NCBI RefSeq assembly: GCF_020184175.1
Contig: NC_065531.1
Span: 26,929,213 to 26,993,212, forward strand
DNA length: 64,000 nucleotides
Reading direction: 5' to 3'
From: Aphis gossypii
Taxonomy: Eukaryota; Arthropoda; Insecta; Hemiptera; Aphididae
The notes beneath the pieces are model-generated. The model did no database searches. It saw only the letters and a list, made by a program, of their open reading frames with translations, and was not told the origin of the DNA. Below are positions 13,111-25,815 of the stretch, one piece after another (position 1 is the stretch's first letter; every line of letters starts with the position of its first letter). The position numbers and the translations under genes were made by a program.

Positions 13111-14810
13111 CCCTAGGGTTGTTTAATAATGAAAACATTGAAAACCCATATCATTAGTTTATATTTTTGCACGTGAATAAATAAAACGCTAACGGACAAT
13201 TTATTACTTGGTTGGGTTTACAGCTGAATCGCGGTGGCCACTTTTTTTTTTTTTTTAAATCGCATTTTATCTATAGCAACCGGAATGTGAGTCAATACTT
13301 GGAATAATTTTAAAAATATACAGACAATCAGTGGGTGTCATTTAGAGATATAAATGATATGACTAGTAATTTATGGTAATACGAGTATACTACGATTATG
13401 CATCAAAGTAAACAAATAATATATTTTTAATCGATACCTTAAAAAATAAATAATACGATATGTTAATATTATAATAATGTATCAGAAATAAATTAAATAT
13501 ATTAAGTTTACTTTTAAATGACTACTTATTAGCTTATTATTAATTTATAATCAACTAACTGTTGTTTTACTAAATAACCTAGATAAAAATTGTTTACTTA
13601 TAATTACTTTTATATAGTTTTATTCATAATAGGTAGGTATCTAAATAAATGTTTTTTTTTTTTAAAAAAAGTCTTTATTTATTATTCTTAATTGTTTCTC
13701 ATAATTTAATCAATACTTACATAAATTAATAAATTAAATTATTCAACTGTTTTAAACTATTGCTTGTGATGGAGTTTGAGAACAATATTTAAACATAGGT
13801 ACTATAAAGTGTAGAATAATTATAAATTGATAACATAAAATTATACTTATAGGTGTTGAGTTATAGAAATTTAGTCGCAACTTATAACTATGGACTTATA
13901 ACTTATGCATACATATTGTAATTATTTTCTATATTATCCATTATATGAAATATATTTTCCATACAAATAATAAAATCCATCGAATTTATTGCAAATGTGT
14001 TGAAAATACAATTAATGTTTAATAGACAACAAATCAAATAAACAATAATTGAAATGCCAATTTACTAGTTGTATACTAGTTGATATAATTATATAAATAT
14101 ATTATACATATTAGGTATTTCATTTTGTCAAATGTTCGAAGCAATCACTAATTATTAGATGCATAATTAATATTGATGATCATAACGTATGGGGCATACT
14201 GAATTTAATGAAACACGTGAAATTCAAAATAAATTATCAATACTTACCTAGTTAAATTATTGATTGAAAAACTTAAATTGACACTAGTAATTTTTATTTT
14301 TTTTTACAAGAGTTTAATTATTTAATAATAATTTGTTTTTAATAATGTTATTTATTTAACAATAAAATATTTTTATTTTATTTTAATAAATTATATTATT
14401 TATTTCAATCATTTCAAAATTTAGTTTAATACTCGAGTTGTGAAGGGACAAAAACCCAACACTACAAAAATTAGTAATATGCCGGTTCAAATAAAAATAT
14501 AATAATAATTATTCTAACATTGGTAGGTAAAAATAATCAGAAGAAAAATGAAAAAAAAAAATGAAAATAGAAGTATTTATAATTATCTCTTTTTCTATTT
14601 TAAATCAAAAAATGTTCTCATGTTTTATTTTGAATATTTAAAAAAATGCTGGTTACTACATAAAATTATGTATATATATTTAATCTTTATATCAATTATT
14701 ATTATTTTTTATTTCAAATCTTTTCCGTAGGTACTTATCTGTATATAATATAATTATAGGATGTTAAACATTGAATTAAACATACGATATTTGTACGAAC
14801 TTAGGACATT
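13111..14810. other. AT-rich non-coding sequence
   Basis: No gene seen. A 15-T run at 13242-13256 followed by AAATCGCATTTTAT is shared with 18503-18524. Confidence 0.5.
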
Positions 14811-14820
14811 TTGCTGCAGC

Positions 14821-14925
14821 TGGTTCGCGTGACCGTTTGGCCTACGGACTATTCGCCGCAGACCATTTCGCCACCACACCGTTTCACCGCTAAACTTTTC
14901 ACCACTAGGCTTTTCATCGCAACCG
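14821..14925 (-). repeat. Degenerate 15-bp-period repeat array (minus orientation)
   Basis: About seven units of roughly 15 bp read on the minus strand, with core GCGGTGAAACG and variants (GCGATGAAAAG, GTGGTGAAAAG, GTGGCGAAATG, GCGGCGAATAG). Strikingly GC-rich for this window. The chance 5-residue periodicity in the overlapping ORF (SGEKF, SGETV) reflects the repeat. Confidence 0.8.
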
Positions 14926-16232
14926 CTCACTGAGTTCGACATGATTATTTTAACATTAGACACTAACTTTTACAGTTATTTTTTTTATGTTTTTGTTTGA
15001 CTATTTTTTTATCATCAAGACAGTTAAAAACCATTATACAGTGAGTTTAAATTATTGATTGAAAATATTGTATAATGATGTACATGAGACCATGGCCAAT
15101 GGGTTATCAAATAAATCATAGGTACTTATAACTTATCTATGTTGTACGCTGGTATTACAAGGAGTCTTACAACTATATATTAATCAGTTTAATTAATAAT
15201 TAATTAAAATTGTATAACAATATAATAATTTAGAATTCTGAGTACCAATTTTGACCTAATTTTTTCTAATATGTTAATATCACTGAATTCTCTATATTAA
15301 CTTTGTAGCATATAATTTAATAATTTATTATGTGTATAGGTCTACTCAATTTATAAAATATTTTCAAATAAATTGTATAGTTTTTATGATTTTGAAATGT
15401 TTTTTTTTCGTCTTAGTTAATAGTTAACAGTACTTTTTCTTACATGTAATGAATAAATACATAACAGATATGAATAATGTTTTATTTAGTATTTAGACCT
15501 GCAGACGTTTGAACACAAGGACTATAAAAGAGCTTTGAAATAATATGTGTTGTGTACCCTTCAGTGTAACTGCATCATGGGTATGTGAGAACTTTGGTCG
15601 CAGAGTATGTGGCTGATAAAATGTGTACCCAAAAGTATAATAAATGTACCTAAATTTATTTTTATAGTATAGTTTTAAAATATTTAAAACAACTATTTTC
15701 ATTATCAATGCTTTTAATCGCTTAGTAAATAAATATGTTTTTAAATTTTTTTTTCATTTTAAAAATTAAAAACATATTTTTAGAAAGTAGTGTTTATTGA
15801 AAAGCATATGATAATTTTAAAATTCTTGTCACATAATATTAAGCCATGAACACAGATTCCCAAAAGTGTTGTTTTGCGGGACTTTGTTTCCATTATGTTC
15901 TCTAAAAAAACCGTCTATCCCCAAGAGTATGCAAGCGTATGGCTGCATATCCCGCGCGTACGCCTATGAACTGCATATTTATTCACAAACGGAAATTAAA
16001 ACTGTGAATTCCAGTGTGGGGGTGATAAAATGTACCTGATTTGAATTGAGAAATAAGTCGAAATTTATGTTTTAAAACTCGAAGTATCGTACGTTAATCA
16101 GGAATGAACAAAATGTCGGGTGGCGAGGTTTGAAAAAAATGTTATAATATATAAGTATTATTGTGTATAAATGATAGTACATTATTTGTGTTATCGATAT
16201 TTCGTGGGGAGGTTTACCCTTCTCGGATAATA
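14926..16232. other. 1.3-kb spacer between the inverted 15-bp arrays
   Basis: Mixed composition, non-coding. At 15940-15975 is a GC-rich string (CCCGCGCGTACGCCTATG) resembling the end of a DNA transposon. TGATAAAATGT followed by a T/G/A-CC string occurs twice (about 15615 and 16022). May be the interior of a non-autonomous element bounded by the arrays. Confidence 0.35.
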
Positions 16233-16320
16233 GTGCGGCGGTGAAACGTTTGCGGTGAATAGTCCAGCGGTGAAACGATCTCGATGAAAAGTCTGACAGC
16301 GAAACGACTGCGGTGATATA
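16233..16320 (+). repeat. Degenerate 15-bp-period repeat array (plus orientation)
   Basis: Five to six units with the same core as 14821-14925 (GCGGTGAAACG, GCGGTGAATAG, GCGGTGAAACG, CGATGAAAAG, CAGCGAAACG) but in the opposite orientation. The two arrays face outward and enclose about 1.3 kb. Confidence 0.8.
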
Positions 16321-18780
16321 TCTGATATATCCTAGACCTTAAAACGTAATAGGTATTTATTAATTTAGAATATTTTATAAAATCTACACGAAAAACTATG
16401 AAAAATATCATACAATACCGTATATTCTATTATAATATTTTACTCTTAATATTCCTTTTGATCTAATTTGGATATTTAAATACCAAATATACTAGTACCT
16501 ATAGTGGTTACAATAATTGTTTTTGAACTGTATTATTAATATAGACGGCATTATTATTATGCTAGAAATATATTCTTAATTTCATCTATATTTTGATATT
16601 ACGGTATGAAAATCCTTCTGTATGCATTTTTTACGTAAACTTTTAAATATGACAACAATAATGCAACTCGAGCTTTAGGTCATTACTTAACAGGTTTTAA
16701 TCGCAATGATTTATAAACACTATTCATAGAAAGGTGAGCGATGTGAAACGCGACTACATCACATAAACATTGTATCTTATTGACTTTTAATTTGTAATTT
16801 TAATTTTGCTTAATGATATGTTTGTAAAGTAAACCGATGGTATAGAATGTTGTCTCATGGGATCCTATATATTATTAAACATACATATATGACCGTGTAT
16901 ATATTATAATTCATTTAAATTAGTTAAAAATATATATTATGTACATTGTACACAGTATCATCAAAAAATAAACATAAAATTATTTTACCAACCTACCTAA
17001 CTCAAAAATCAATGAATATTAATTTTTAATAAAAAAAAAAAAAATAAATAAATAATAGCGTACATTTATTTTTTTTAATTTTAAAATTGAGAAGGTTTTG
17101 ACGTTGAATTAATTAAAATAATATACTGTCAATTATTTTTCTATGTTGATAATTTAAATAACTTGGGTGATTTATTAATTATACACAACAAGAGCTGGTA
17201 AATATTATAGTTCTATAGCTATAACAGTAGTTGCTATAAAATAAACAAACATTTGAGATTTAATATTGATTTAACTACTTTGGTGTCTGAATTTTTAAAA
17301 AGCTGAATTCTTTTGCAAACTATGGAACTGTATTTTTATTTGTGGTACCTAATAATATATTTTTATAATAAGTATTTTTATATAGTAGAGTATAATTACA
17401 ATAATATATAGATCATACATTTTATAATTTTTATGACAAATGATTGTGTTTTGTGAATTACGAAAAAAAATAATAGTAATAGGTATAATTTACTATTTTA
17501 TAGTATTTATAATTTTATAAATACAACTTTTGATTTAAACTATTTTAAAAATTTTATGTAAAAAAATATCTTTTATTAAGTAGAGACTAAATTAATCGAA
17601 TAATGGAGTCAGAAATATTATTTTGTTATTTATGTATTTGATTTGAGTATAAAAAACTCTCATAGATGCGGTCATTGGTGAACAAAGATTTAAAAGAATA
17701 CAATTAAATCAAACAAAATGAAATATGTGTAAGTATATCATTGCATTTAATACATAAACATAATATTATTATAACAGGAACTAAATTAGGGTTGTTTATA
17801 TTCTGTTGAGTAAGTTGAAAGTCCATGGTTGTATATCTGTGTTTGTTATCATTGTAAATTTGTGTAAATAGTGACAGAAGTTCGAGAGAATATTATTTTA
17901 AAATATAAGAATAAGCTTTGAAACCAGCAATAATTGACTATAATAATGTTATATTGTACTAAAATTAAACAGATTTTAATTTTGATTCATTAATGAAACT
18001 GTAGGTTTATGTTGATATTTTCATTTTGAAAAGTTAATGAGCATTACATGTTTGTTATTAAAATGAACATAGTTTTGATCATTTAACAAGAGTTTTCTCA
18101 AGATAATGATGTAATTAAAGTCTTAAGTGCATACAAAACAGAGACAGAAAAAGTAAATTAATTGTTTAAAATAATACTGTATTAAAACTACATACTACAA
18201 TTAGCGTGTAAATTAAAAGGTTAAATTGAGGCACATAAGAAAAGCATATATTATGTGAAAACTTATTTAATGTATTCTTAATTCGAGGTTTCATTAGAAG
18301 TACGCAATCAAAAGTAAACCAACTTAAAATTCACATATTTTAATACATTGTTAGAAGTTAAAAGCGTAATACATAAATATTAATTAGTTATTTTAACAAA
18401 AGAAATATGCATACAGAAAGCGTGTGCAGTATCGTTGCCTCGACAATCATTTTTTGCATTACCCACGTATCGAACGCGGGTACTAGAAAAATACTATCAT
18501 ACTTTTTTTTTAATCGCATTTTATTGTTTGTACAAATGTAGGAATAAAATTCCTGGTATCAATTGATATCATATTATTATATTTTTCTGCAAAGTTTCAA
18601 AACTTTCCGATTTAACTCCAGTAAAAATCGTTAAATGAGTGGACTAATAGATAAACATACGATTTCTCATTATCGGTCAATGTCTATTATTACTCTACAA
18701 TTACTATACAATAATACTGCAGTAGAATAAAATCACACAGAAATAGAATAAATAAAAACACGAAGCTGCTCGTTAAAACA
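16321..18780. other. AT-rich non-coding sequence
   Basis: No gene seen. An isolated tRNA T-arm-like hairpin at 18463-18479 was rejected as a tRNA. Confidence 0.5.
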
Positions 18781-19090
18781 AAAACAAACAAAAAAACAAT
18801 TACGTAAAATGCGACGGGCGCAGGAGGGTCAATGATCGGTGTCATAAAAGAATGAAAGTACAACTACGCTTTAAATGTCCAGTGGTTGTGATCATTTTGT
18901 GAGATGCTGCGGAGTGTCGGAGGTAGTGCTTAGTGCTTGTTAATCGATGAAATATACATTGTGGGTTTATGATACAGCAAGGTGGGTACGCAACTATGGG
19001 TAACCACGTATGTTGAAGTGTTTTGGGTCATTGTGTTTCGTTTTCTTTATTCGTGCCGTGTGTGCGTATTATTCTACTTCTGTTTATTAT
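18780..19090. other. GC-richer island without recognisable gene
   Basis: Contains GCGACGGGCGCAGGAGGG near 18810, the GC-richest string in this part of the window, and a donor-like CAAGGTGGGTAC near 18978-18989. No exon with protein resemblance was found. Confidence 0.3.
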
Positions 19091-21142
19091 TATGACGTGT
19101 ACAATGTATGTATTATACTTATATAAATATTATTCCGTCAAAGTTACAACGAGGTTACAAGTTATCACCGATTTAAGATTTTGTATTTATTTTCTTATTT
19201 AATCAACAAGTTTATTTCTAAGTTGGAAATCATCTCTTCTTTTTTTATGAAAAAAATCTACTATTCTTGGTACTCTGTGCTTCTTTATTCAGGGAAACTG
19301 CGCAAAAATATAAATAAACGAAATAATTCAAGTTTTCCAATTCAAAATATTAAGAAACATTACAAATGCGTCCTTATTTGTTTGAAACGCGTTTTGCACA
19401 GGTTAAAATAAAAGCTTTATAAAAAAATCTGTCCTTCAACTGTTTTGATTAACTAAAATATCAAGTATTATTTAATATTCCCGTCTAAGTGACAATCCTA
19501 CTCTTCGTCGAATCAAATTAGAACGCAGTAATGATGTTCTTACACAATAATAATAATACACATAACTGTACCAAATAATTACCCATATCAGTCGTATCTA
19601 ATTATTAGTGTTTATATCTCATATTTTATTACTTTTACCCATTAAAAATCATTACACATTTTTCAAATAATTATTGTTATCTATTACTTAATAATGTTAA
19701 AAAATAGCATCAAGTTTAGATTATCGTATCTGGAAAACTTTATTTTTTTAATAATAAAAAAAAAACTATTTATTCGTATGATATATTTTTGCGTTTACCT
19801 TGGTTTTAATTTCTGTTGTTAGTGTTATGATGCTAAGTTTATTTCAGAGATATCTTGGAGTTGAATTAGATACTCGATGTTACAATGATAATTCGCAAAA
19901 GGTAATTTGGTTTGTAAAACGTAATGTATATTAATATTTTATACTGAAACATAATGTACTGTTATACACTAAAAAATTTAATAACATTTAAAAATTGTTA
20001 AATTGTATTTATTACCACCTACTTATTTCTGTATCCAATGAAATAACGACCAAGTGTGACGTTATTTAATAATTTAACTGCATTCCGTTGAAACATTCTA
20101 CTGCTGACTGCTTGTTATTGATATTCTACAAGAAATATTTCGTATTAGTAGGTGTATATTATACGAATGTAGTATTATGTGAATTATGTTATATATTAAG
20201 TCATGTTTTATGGATCATAGGTATTTCAATATTCATATATAATAAATAATAATGTCTTACCTACAAACATAAGTACCTAACTAATCAATACAGTTTACTT
20301 TTTTTCAATTAAAGCTATGTAAATTATATTAATTTATATTTTATAGAATTTTTTTCATCTTAAAAAAACAACAGTTTAGAAAAAAAAATATTTTTTTTTT
20401 TTAATGATTTTTTTTTAATTTTTCTAAATGTTTTATCTATACATCTGTAAGCATAATAATACGAAATAAGTAATTCAATTTTTTTAAATCTATAAATAAT
20501 ATTTTCTGGTTTGTGAGTTTTAATTAAATGTCTGCTTCCAATTTCAATTTGAAAAATGTATTAAACTTGAATGATGAGTTAAAGAATACAGAGATCAAAT
20601 ATTAGTCATTCATTTTAAGATGTGTGCTAAATGAGGTTTTTAAGTGTGGATCAAATATATCAACAGATACGGTATAAACCGTAAAATGTTGAATGTATAT
20701 TTTCTATCGTTCCAATCATTGTTGACCCATTTTTCAAAATGCTATTAAAAAGAGTTTATTTTGCTTTTATATAATATTTATATGTGGTTTTATTTCGTTT
20801 CATATGTTATTTCAAAATATTTTGTTTTACATTTGGTTGTATACTAACGATTAGTTATGTATAAATGTATAATGGATATGGAATAGCGATGGTCTCATAT
20901 CTTTTGATTTGGAAAAGGAAATTTTATTCATGGTCGGAATATCGGTCGGATATCCACTGTTATACCTATACTAAACTTGTATCAAATGAACATAAGAGTG
21001 TTTCATGCATTAAATGTATTTAATGTTAATGATAAATCACAATATTATACAATATTTAAAAACGATGTAAATTTTTGAATTAAGTAATTTAAGTAGTTTG
21101 ATGTCTTAAAAGGATTATTTGATTATCGGAAATAAATATAAT
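19091..21142. other. AT-rich non-coding sequence
   Basis: No gene seen. Poly-A and poly-T runs at 20340-20425 could fold back on each other. Confidence 0.5.
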
Positions 21143-21145
21143 TCA

Positions 21146-21310
21146 GGCCGTAACTGGAAATTAATTTCGGTAGGGGTTTTAAGCTGAAAAATTGTGTTCT
21201 AATTTTATTATAATATTGCATAGTAATTTAGTATAGCATACCTAAACCTAACTACCTAATATAACACGAACAAATTTCGGGGAGGGGGTTTAGACCTCCC
21301 CTAGATATCT
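21146..21310. repeat. Probable mobile-element fragment with two direct copies of an AATTTCGG(G)-rich motif
   Basis: AATTTCGGTAGGGG (21163 onward) and AATTTCGGGGAGGGG (21273 onward) are direct near-copies 110 bp apart, each followed by GTTTTA/GTTTA. The segment opens with GGCCGTAACTGG, a string of the kind seen at ends of dispersed insect repeats. Family not identified. Confidence 0.45.
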
Positions 21311-22680
21311 CCTAGATACCTTAGAATATCAAGCTTTATTGACTTATTAAATAAAAGTATAACATTAAATATTAATGTATGTTTTAAATAAATTATAGTA
21401 CATACGCATTCACACGAAACTATATTTACATATACGTACCTACTTGTACTATTAACTTAATACTCATGTACATATTATTATGGCTATGGTAGTTTCATTA
21501 TGTGAATAGGTTAATAATAAAAATAAAAATCTACAACCCTTAATGTGTATCCTTTGTAGTGTCTAATATTCTAAAATGTGTTAAGCTAATGTGCAAAGGT
21601 GCAAATATTTTGTTTACGTTTAATTTACACAAGTAAACACGTGGGCGTGTTTTTGTTGCACTTTACATGGATAACACCAACAAATTGGAATGCAAAAATA
21701 TAAGAAAACAATGTTTGTTAATAAGTAAAATTCTGCTCACATATTTAATGTGTTTCTATAAAACTTCAGTGGTGAGAATATGTTAAATAAACCGAATAGA
21801 AGATAAAATAAAAATAATTTTAAATATTCTAAATATTCATAAAAAAATATAAGTTATATAATAATATACATTTTAAGGTAATAAACTAATAAACGATAAG
21901 GTATAATTATGTAAATATTTACAAATTTGAGTTCTAACACTAACATTTTCATGGAAGTGGCAGAAAAGTGATATTTATGGACAATACTCTAAAAATTCTT
22001 AAATGTACAATTATTAAGGAAAACAGTTTGTTTGTATTTTAAAGTATCATCTGAGATATTTATAAAAGTTTTAAGTTTGTATACATCGCACAATCATATT
22101 AAAAAAAAAATAAAATAATATAATTAAAGTTTTATTATATGTATTATAATATAATTTATCATCACTTTCATGTATTCAAAGACATAAAGCAATGCCTCAA
22201 CTAAATACTATATGACGTTTTTTTTTAACTTTTCGTTTGAGTTTCGACATATGTAAATTGTAAGTTCTACTATAAAAATATTTTTTTTTTTTTTTAACTT
22301 AGGCTTACTTATCAATAAATAATGATCAATTATGGGCGTGTATCAAAATGGTTAAAATAATTAATCGCAATATTTTCAGGAGAAATTTTAAAATGGAATT
22401 TTACAGTAGATATTTATTAGGAAAATATGTTTGATATGTTATAGGTAGTTCAACATATCGATTTTTTTCCGTCGCTTCTTGCAGAGTTGAGGATAAAAAT
22501 TCTTTCATCTATGTTTTTAGAAGTATAATATATAGCTATTAATAATTCATATATAACATAGCAGTACTGCTGAAACAATAAATACAGTATGTATTTATGA
22601 TATAATATATATATATATATAATTGTTGTTACAGTTGCAGTACTATATAATATTGTGTTGATTATTAACAGCAATCGCTA
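21311..22680. other. AT-rich non-coding sequence with TA microsatellite
   Basis: No gene seen; (TA)n at about 22606-22622. Confidence 0.5.
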
Positions 22681-23340
22681 GGCTAAACGTGGACGGAGAA
22701 TATTATACACATTTAAATATATTACTATATAGTAGTATCATATATATATATATATTATAATATATTATAGTACTATAATAGTCGTATACATGTATGTGAG
22801 TGCGTGTGTAAGTGTGTGGTATAAGTGACACACGCACGCACGATGCTTACTCACACACAAACATACGCGTATATATCTATATACTCATTTAATATTGCGC
22901 TATTGTTGTATTCGGATTGCCTTTAGTAGTTCACCATGTGTCTCTTTCATGCTATCCATTGTGGTTTAATTAATGGATAGATACATTGCCTCGTGACATT
23001 TTCTCTAATATCTATTTTCGTGACGGTCTACTATACATAAGGTGTCAGTGTGTAACACGTATATCGGCCCTGCTAAAATATAGTCTCACATATTTAAACG
23101 CACTCAGTGTCTAACTGATTCAAAAGAATAAATTATTTCCAGCTAACTTAATCCTATTATTATAACGAACGCAATAAAGATATACACCATCGAAAACGAT
23201 ATAAGTTAGGTGACAGTGTACCGCCACTGTTCTTTCTAGACATATTTTCTCGTAATAAATGACGAGGTTCCTAATCTGATGCCTACCTACGCATAACATT
23301 GCTTTTGAGCACGCGTTACTTGTAATCAGACTATAATAAT
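22681..23340. other. Mixed-composition island with TG/CA-rich quasi-palindrome
   Basis: A (TA)n tract at 22741-22757, then GTGAGTGCGTGTGTAAG near 22797 faces an imperfect inverted partner ending about 22870. 22900-23340 is less AT-rich but no exon was recognised. Confidence 0.4.
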
Positions 23341-25430
23341 AGCCTGTGACAGTTATAATAAAAGTTGAAACATTTTTAAAATGAAAATAGGTTTTAAAAC
23401 TAAGATGTACACAACATTGTAAACTAATTGTGCGTATTTCTAGTATCTACAGTAATCGAATTTAAAACTAATTGTGTTACCTTACACAGAGTTTATAGTA
23501 TTATTATTATTTTGACGTCAGAGTATCATTAAATGTACTTATTGAAAATATTATTATGTTATTGACTCAATTTTAAACTTAAATAATTTATATTAAATCG
23601 ATAAATTAAAAAATAAACTGTATTACTAATAAAAAAAAAGTATTGGGTATGTGATTTATAAACAATTAACCAAACATGCGAAAAATGATGCATGAATTAT
23701 GCACTGCTACAACTACAGAAACGTTTATTAAAATGTAATAAATAATATTTTTAAAAAGTATTTAAATGATGAGAATAATATTATAATATATTATACAGAC
23801 AATAAAAATATATCAAATTCTCATAAAATGCAAAGTTTTTAGTATCAAAGTTTTATTATAGAATATAATAAAGAGATAGAAGTTTATTATATTATATGAA
23901 TAGTAATGTATGTATATTATAGTTTACCTATGTATATCTTTATTTTTTAACGTATGTAAACGCTAATATTTAACTATACTGACAGTAATAATATTGTAAA
24001 AGTAAATATTATATACGAAGTAAATTTCTGAAATTTTTAATGGTATTTAGTTGAATTTGATAAATGATTTTAACAACCCATGCCATTATGAAATTATTTT
24101 ATGATTTCACTATATGCATTATAATAATATACATTTCCAATAAGTATATAGTTAAAAGTTCATTAATTTCTCACTATTGCATGTAACTAATTAAATGGTC
24201 AACAGTAGTTATCTTTACATTTACACTTTTTTTTTTTGGTTTTAATATAATTTATCACATTTTACCAGTGGCGTGCGGTCAAGACATGCTAGGTAAGCTG
24301 TGTATGTTCAGCTAAAAAGGGAAGAAATAAAATGTTTAACATGTATTATGTTAAATGAAAATGAAATTTAGGTGTTAAAATGACTATAGTATTTAGTATT
24401 TATTAATTTATAAAACAGTATTCAGTTTAAAACAATTTGTCATATTTTTTTAATAGAGATTAAATTACATTCTTTAATATAGGCAACTTCTTTAAAAAAG
24501 CACTCATATTTTAGATTTCCTGCCTATATCGTTATTATAGGAATGACCCGCTGCGGAAGAAAGGGATATTCATATTTTTATAATACTATGGAGGTTAAAA
24601 CTCGAATGCTTTGTACCAAGCGCTTATCGATAATTTTAAAAACGTAATATTTTGCCGTTACATATCGGATAATTATCATTATCAATACATTTTAAATTGT
24701 AATTTATTTTGATTAATAAAATACTTTTTTTTAGATATTTAACAAGTAGTATTATTTTATCGCTCATTGCACGTTACTGTGTTTTACATATATAATAGAT
24801 GATTCTTATAAAGTTTAACACTTATTTTCTCAAAGCGTATTAATGTTTTTTAAAATATATGTATTATTATTATATGTGCTACATAATAATATGAATTTAA
24901 AAACGCTGTTTTGTAATAGAAATTTTCAACTACATAATATATTATAGTTATAATTTTTGTTGATGTTTGAATGATATATTATGTTTATTGTTTTTAATTT
25001 CCTGTTATAAAAAGAAATATTTTTTTATGCATTTCAATATCATATTAAAATTTAATTTTAAACGAACCTAGTTAATTAGTTATAAATATTTTACTTTAAC
25101 TGAAATTCAAAATAATCTAAACTCATTGTATTGCATTAAACACAATTTGATTTTTAATATTGATGCATTACACCTTACTTGTATTGATTATTCACTAATA
25201 ACAACTAATGATTTACGTAATATTTTTGTCAAATGGTGCAATAGTAGAGTATTTAAATAAATATTTATTTGCAATGTGATTCATTCTATATTCGTCGTTA
25301 TTCTTAATTTTTTAATCGTTAATTTAAATAAAAAATTGTATTAATTGAACTTAAAAATTACCAAACACAATTAATATTTAGGTATACCATTACTGTATAT
25401 TTGTGGTATTGCGCAGTGTTGTTTATCCGA
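23341..25430. other. AT-rich non-coding sequence
   Basis: No gene seen. CAGTGGCGTGCGGTC at about 24268-24282 resembles the terminal sequence of hAT-like elements, but no matching opposite end was found. Confidence 0.45.
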
Positions 25431-25815
25431 TGATTTTTCTTAACCTAACGATTATGGGATTAGGAAAGTGTCATCGGTAATCCTTAAGGACAAAGGACGC
25501 AGAAATACGAAAGGTCGGTGTTCGAGAATAGCCAAGCAAAAACAGAAGCTCCTAGGAATTAGACTGTCGTCGATTTGTTGGCGGGAAGGGTAGAGGTGCA
25601 AGACAATTTCAACCGGACCCCAAACACACACACATACACACTCACTTGGACTTATATATTAACGGATAGCTATGGTGGTTATAATGATGAAGGTTCTGAT
25701 AGTGTTATGACGATGAGGTGGACTCAAATATTTGGGACCCTCCCTACATAGAGCCACCGGTGGTAGTTTTGAATTGCAAATTTGCTTTTCCCCGCTTCTA
25801 TAGCTTCCCTTCTAC
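25430..25815. other. GC-richer island without recognisable gene
   Basis: Includes a (CA)n-like stretch near 25627 and a perfect 10-bp palindrome CCACCGGTGG at 25754-25763. Every frame is broken by stops within about 30 codons. Candidate regulatory element downstream of yellow. Confidence 0.3.

Noticed and set aside
18463..18479. Minus-strand hairpin with a perfect tRNA T-arm (CCGCG-TTCGATA-CGTGG)
   Set aside because: No D-arm, anticodon arm or pairing acceptor stem lies upstream at the right spacing. Possibly a tRNA-derived fragment, but unsupported as a gene.
22424..22446. ATATGTTTGATAT resembles miR-190
   Set aside because: The match stops before the 3' half of the mature miRNA and no hairpin was found; the usual host-gene context is absent.
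22689..22710. TGGACGGAGAA matches the first 11 nt of the conserved miR-184
   Set aside because: The remaining mature sequence differs completely and no complementary hairpin arm is present; miR-184 is almost invariant in insects.
24268..24320. CAGTGGCGTGCGGTC as a hAT-like transposon end
   Set aside because: No inverted partner end or target-site duplication was found, so no element boundary can be claimed.
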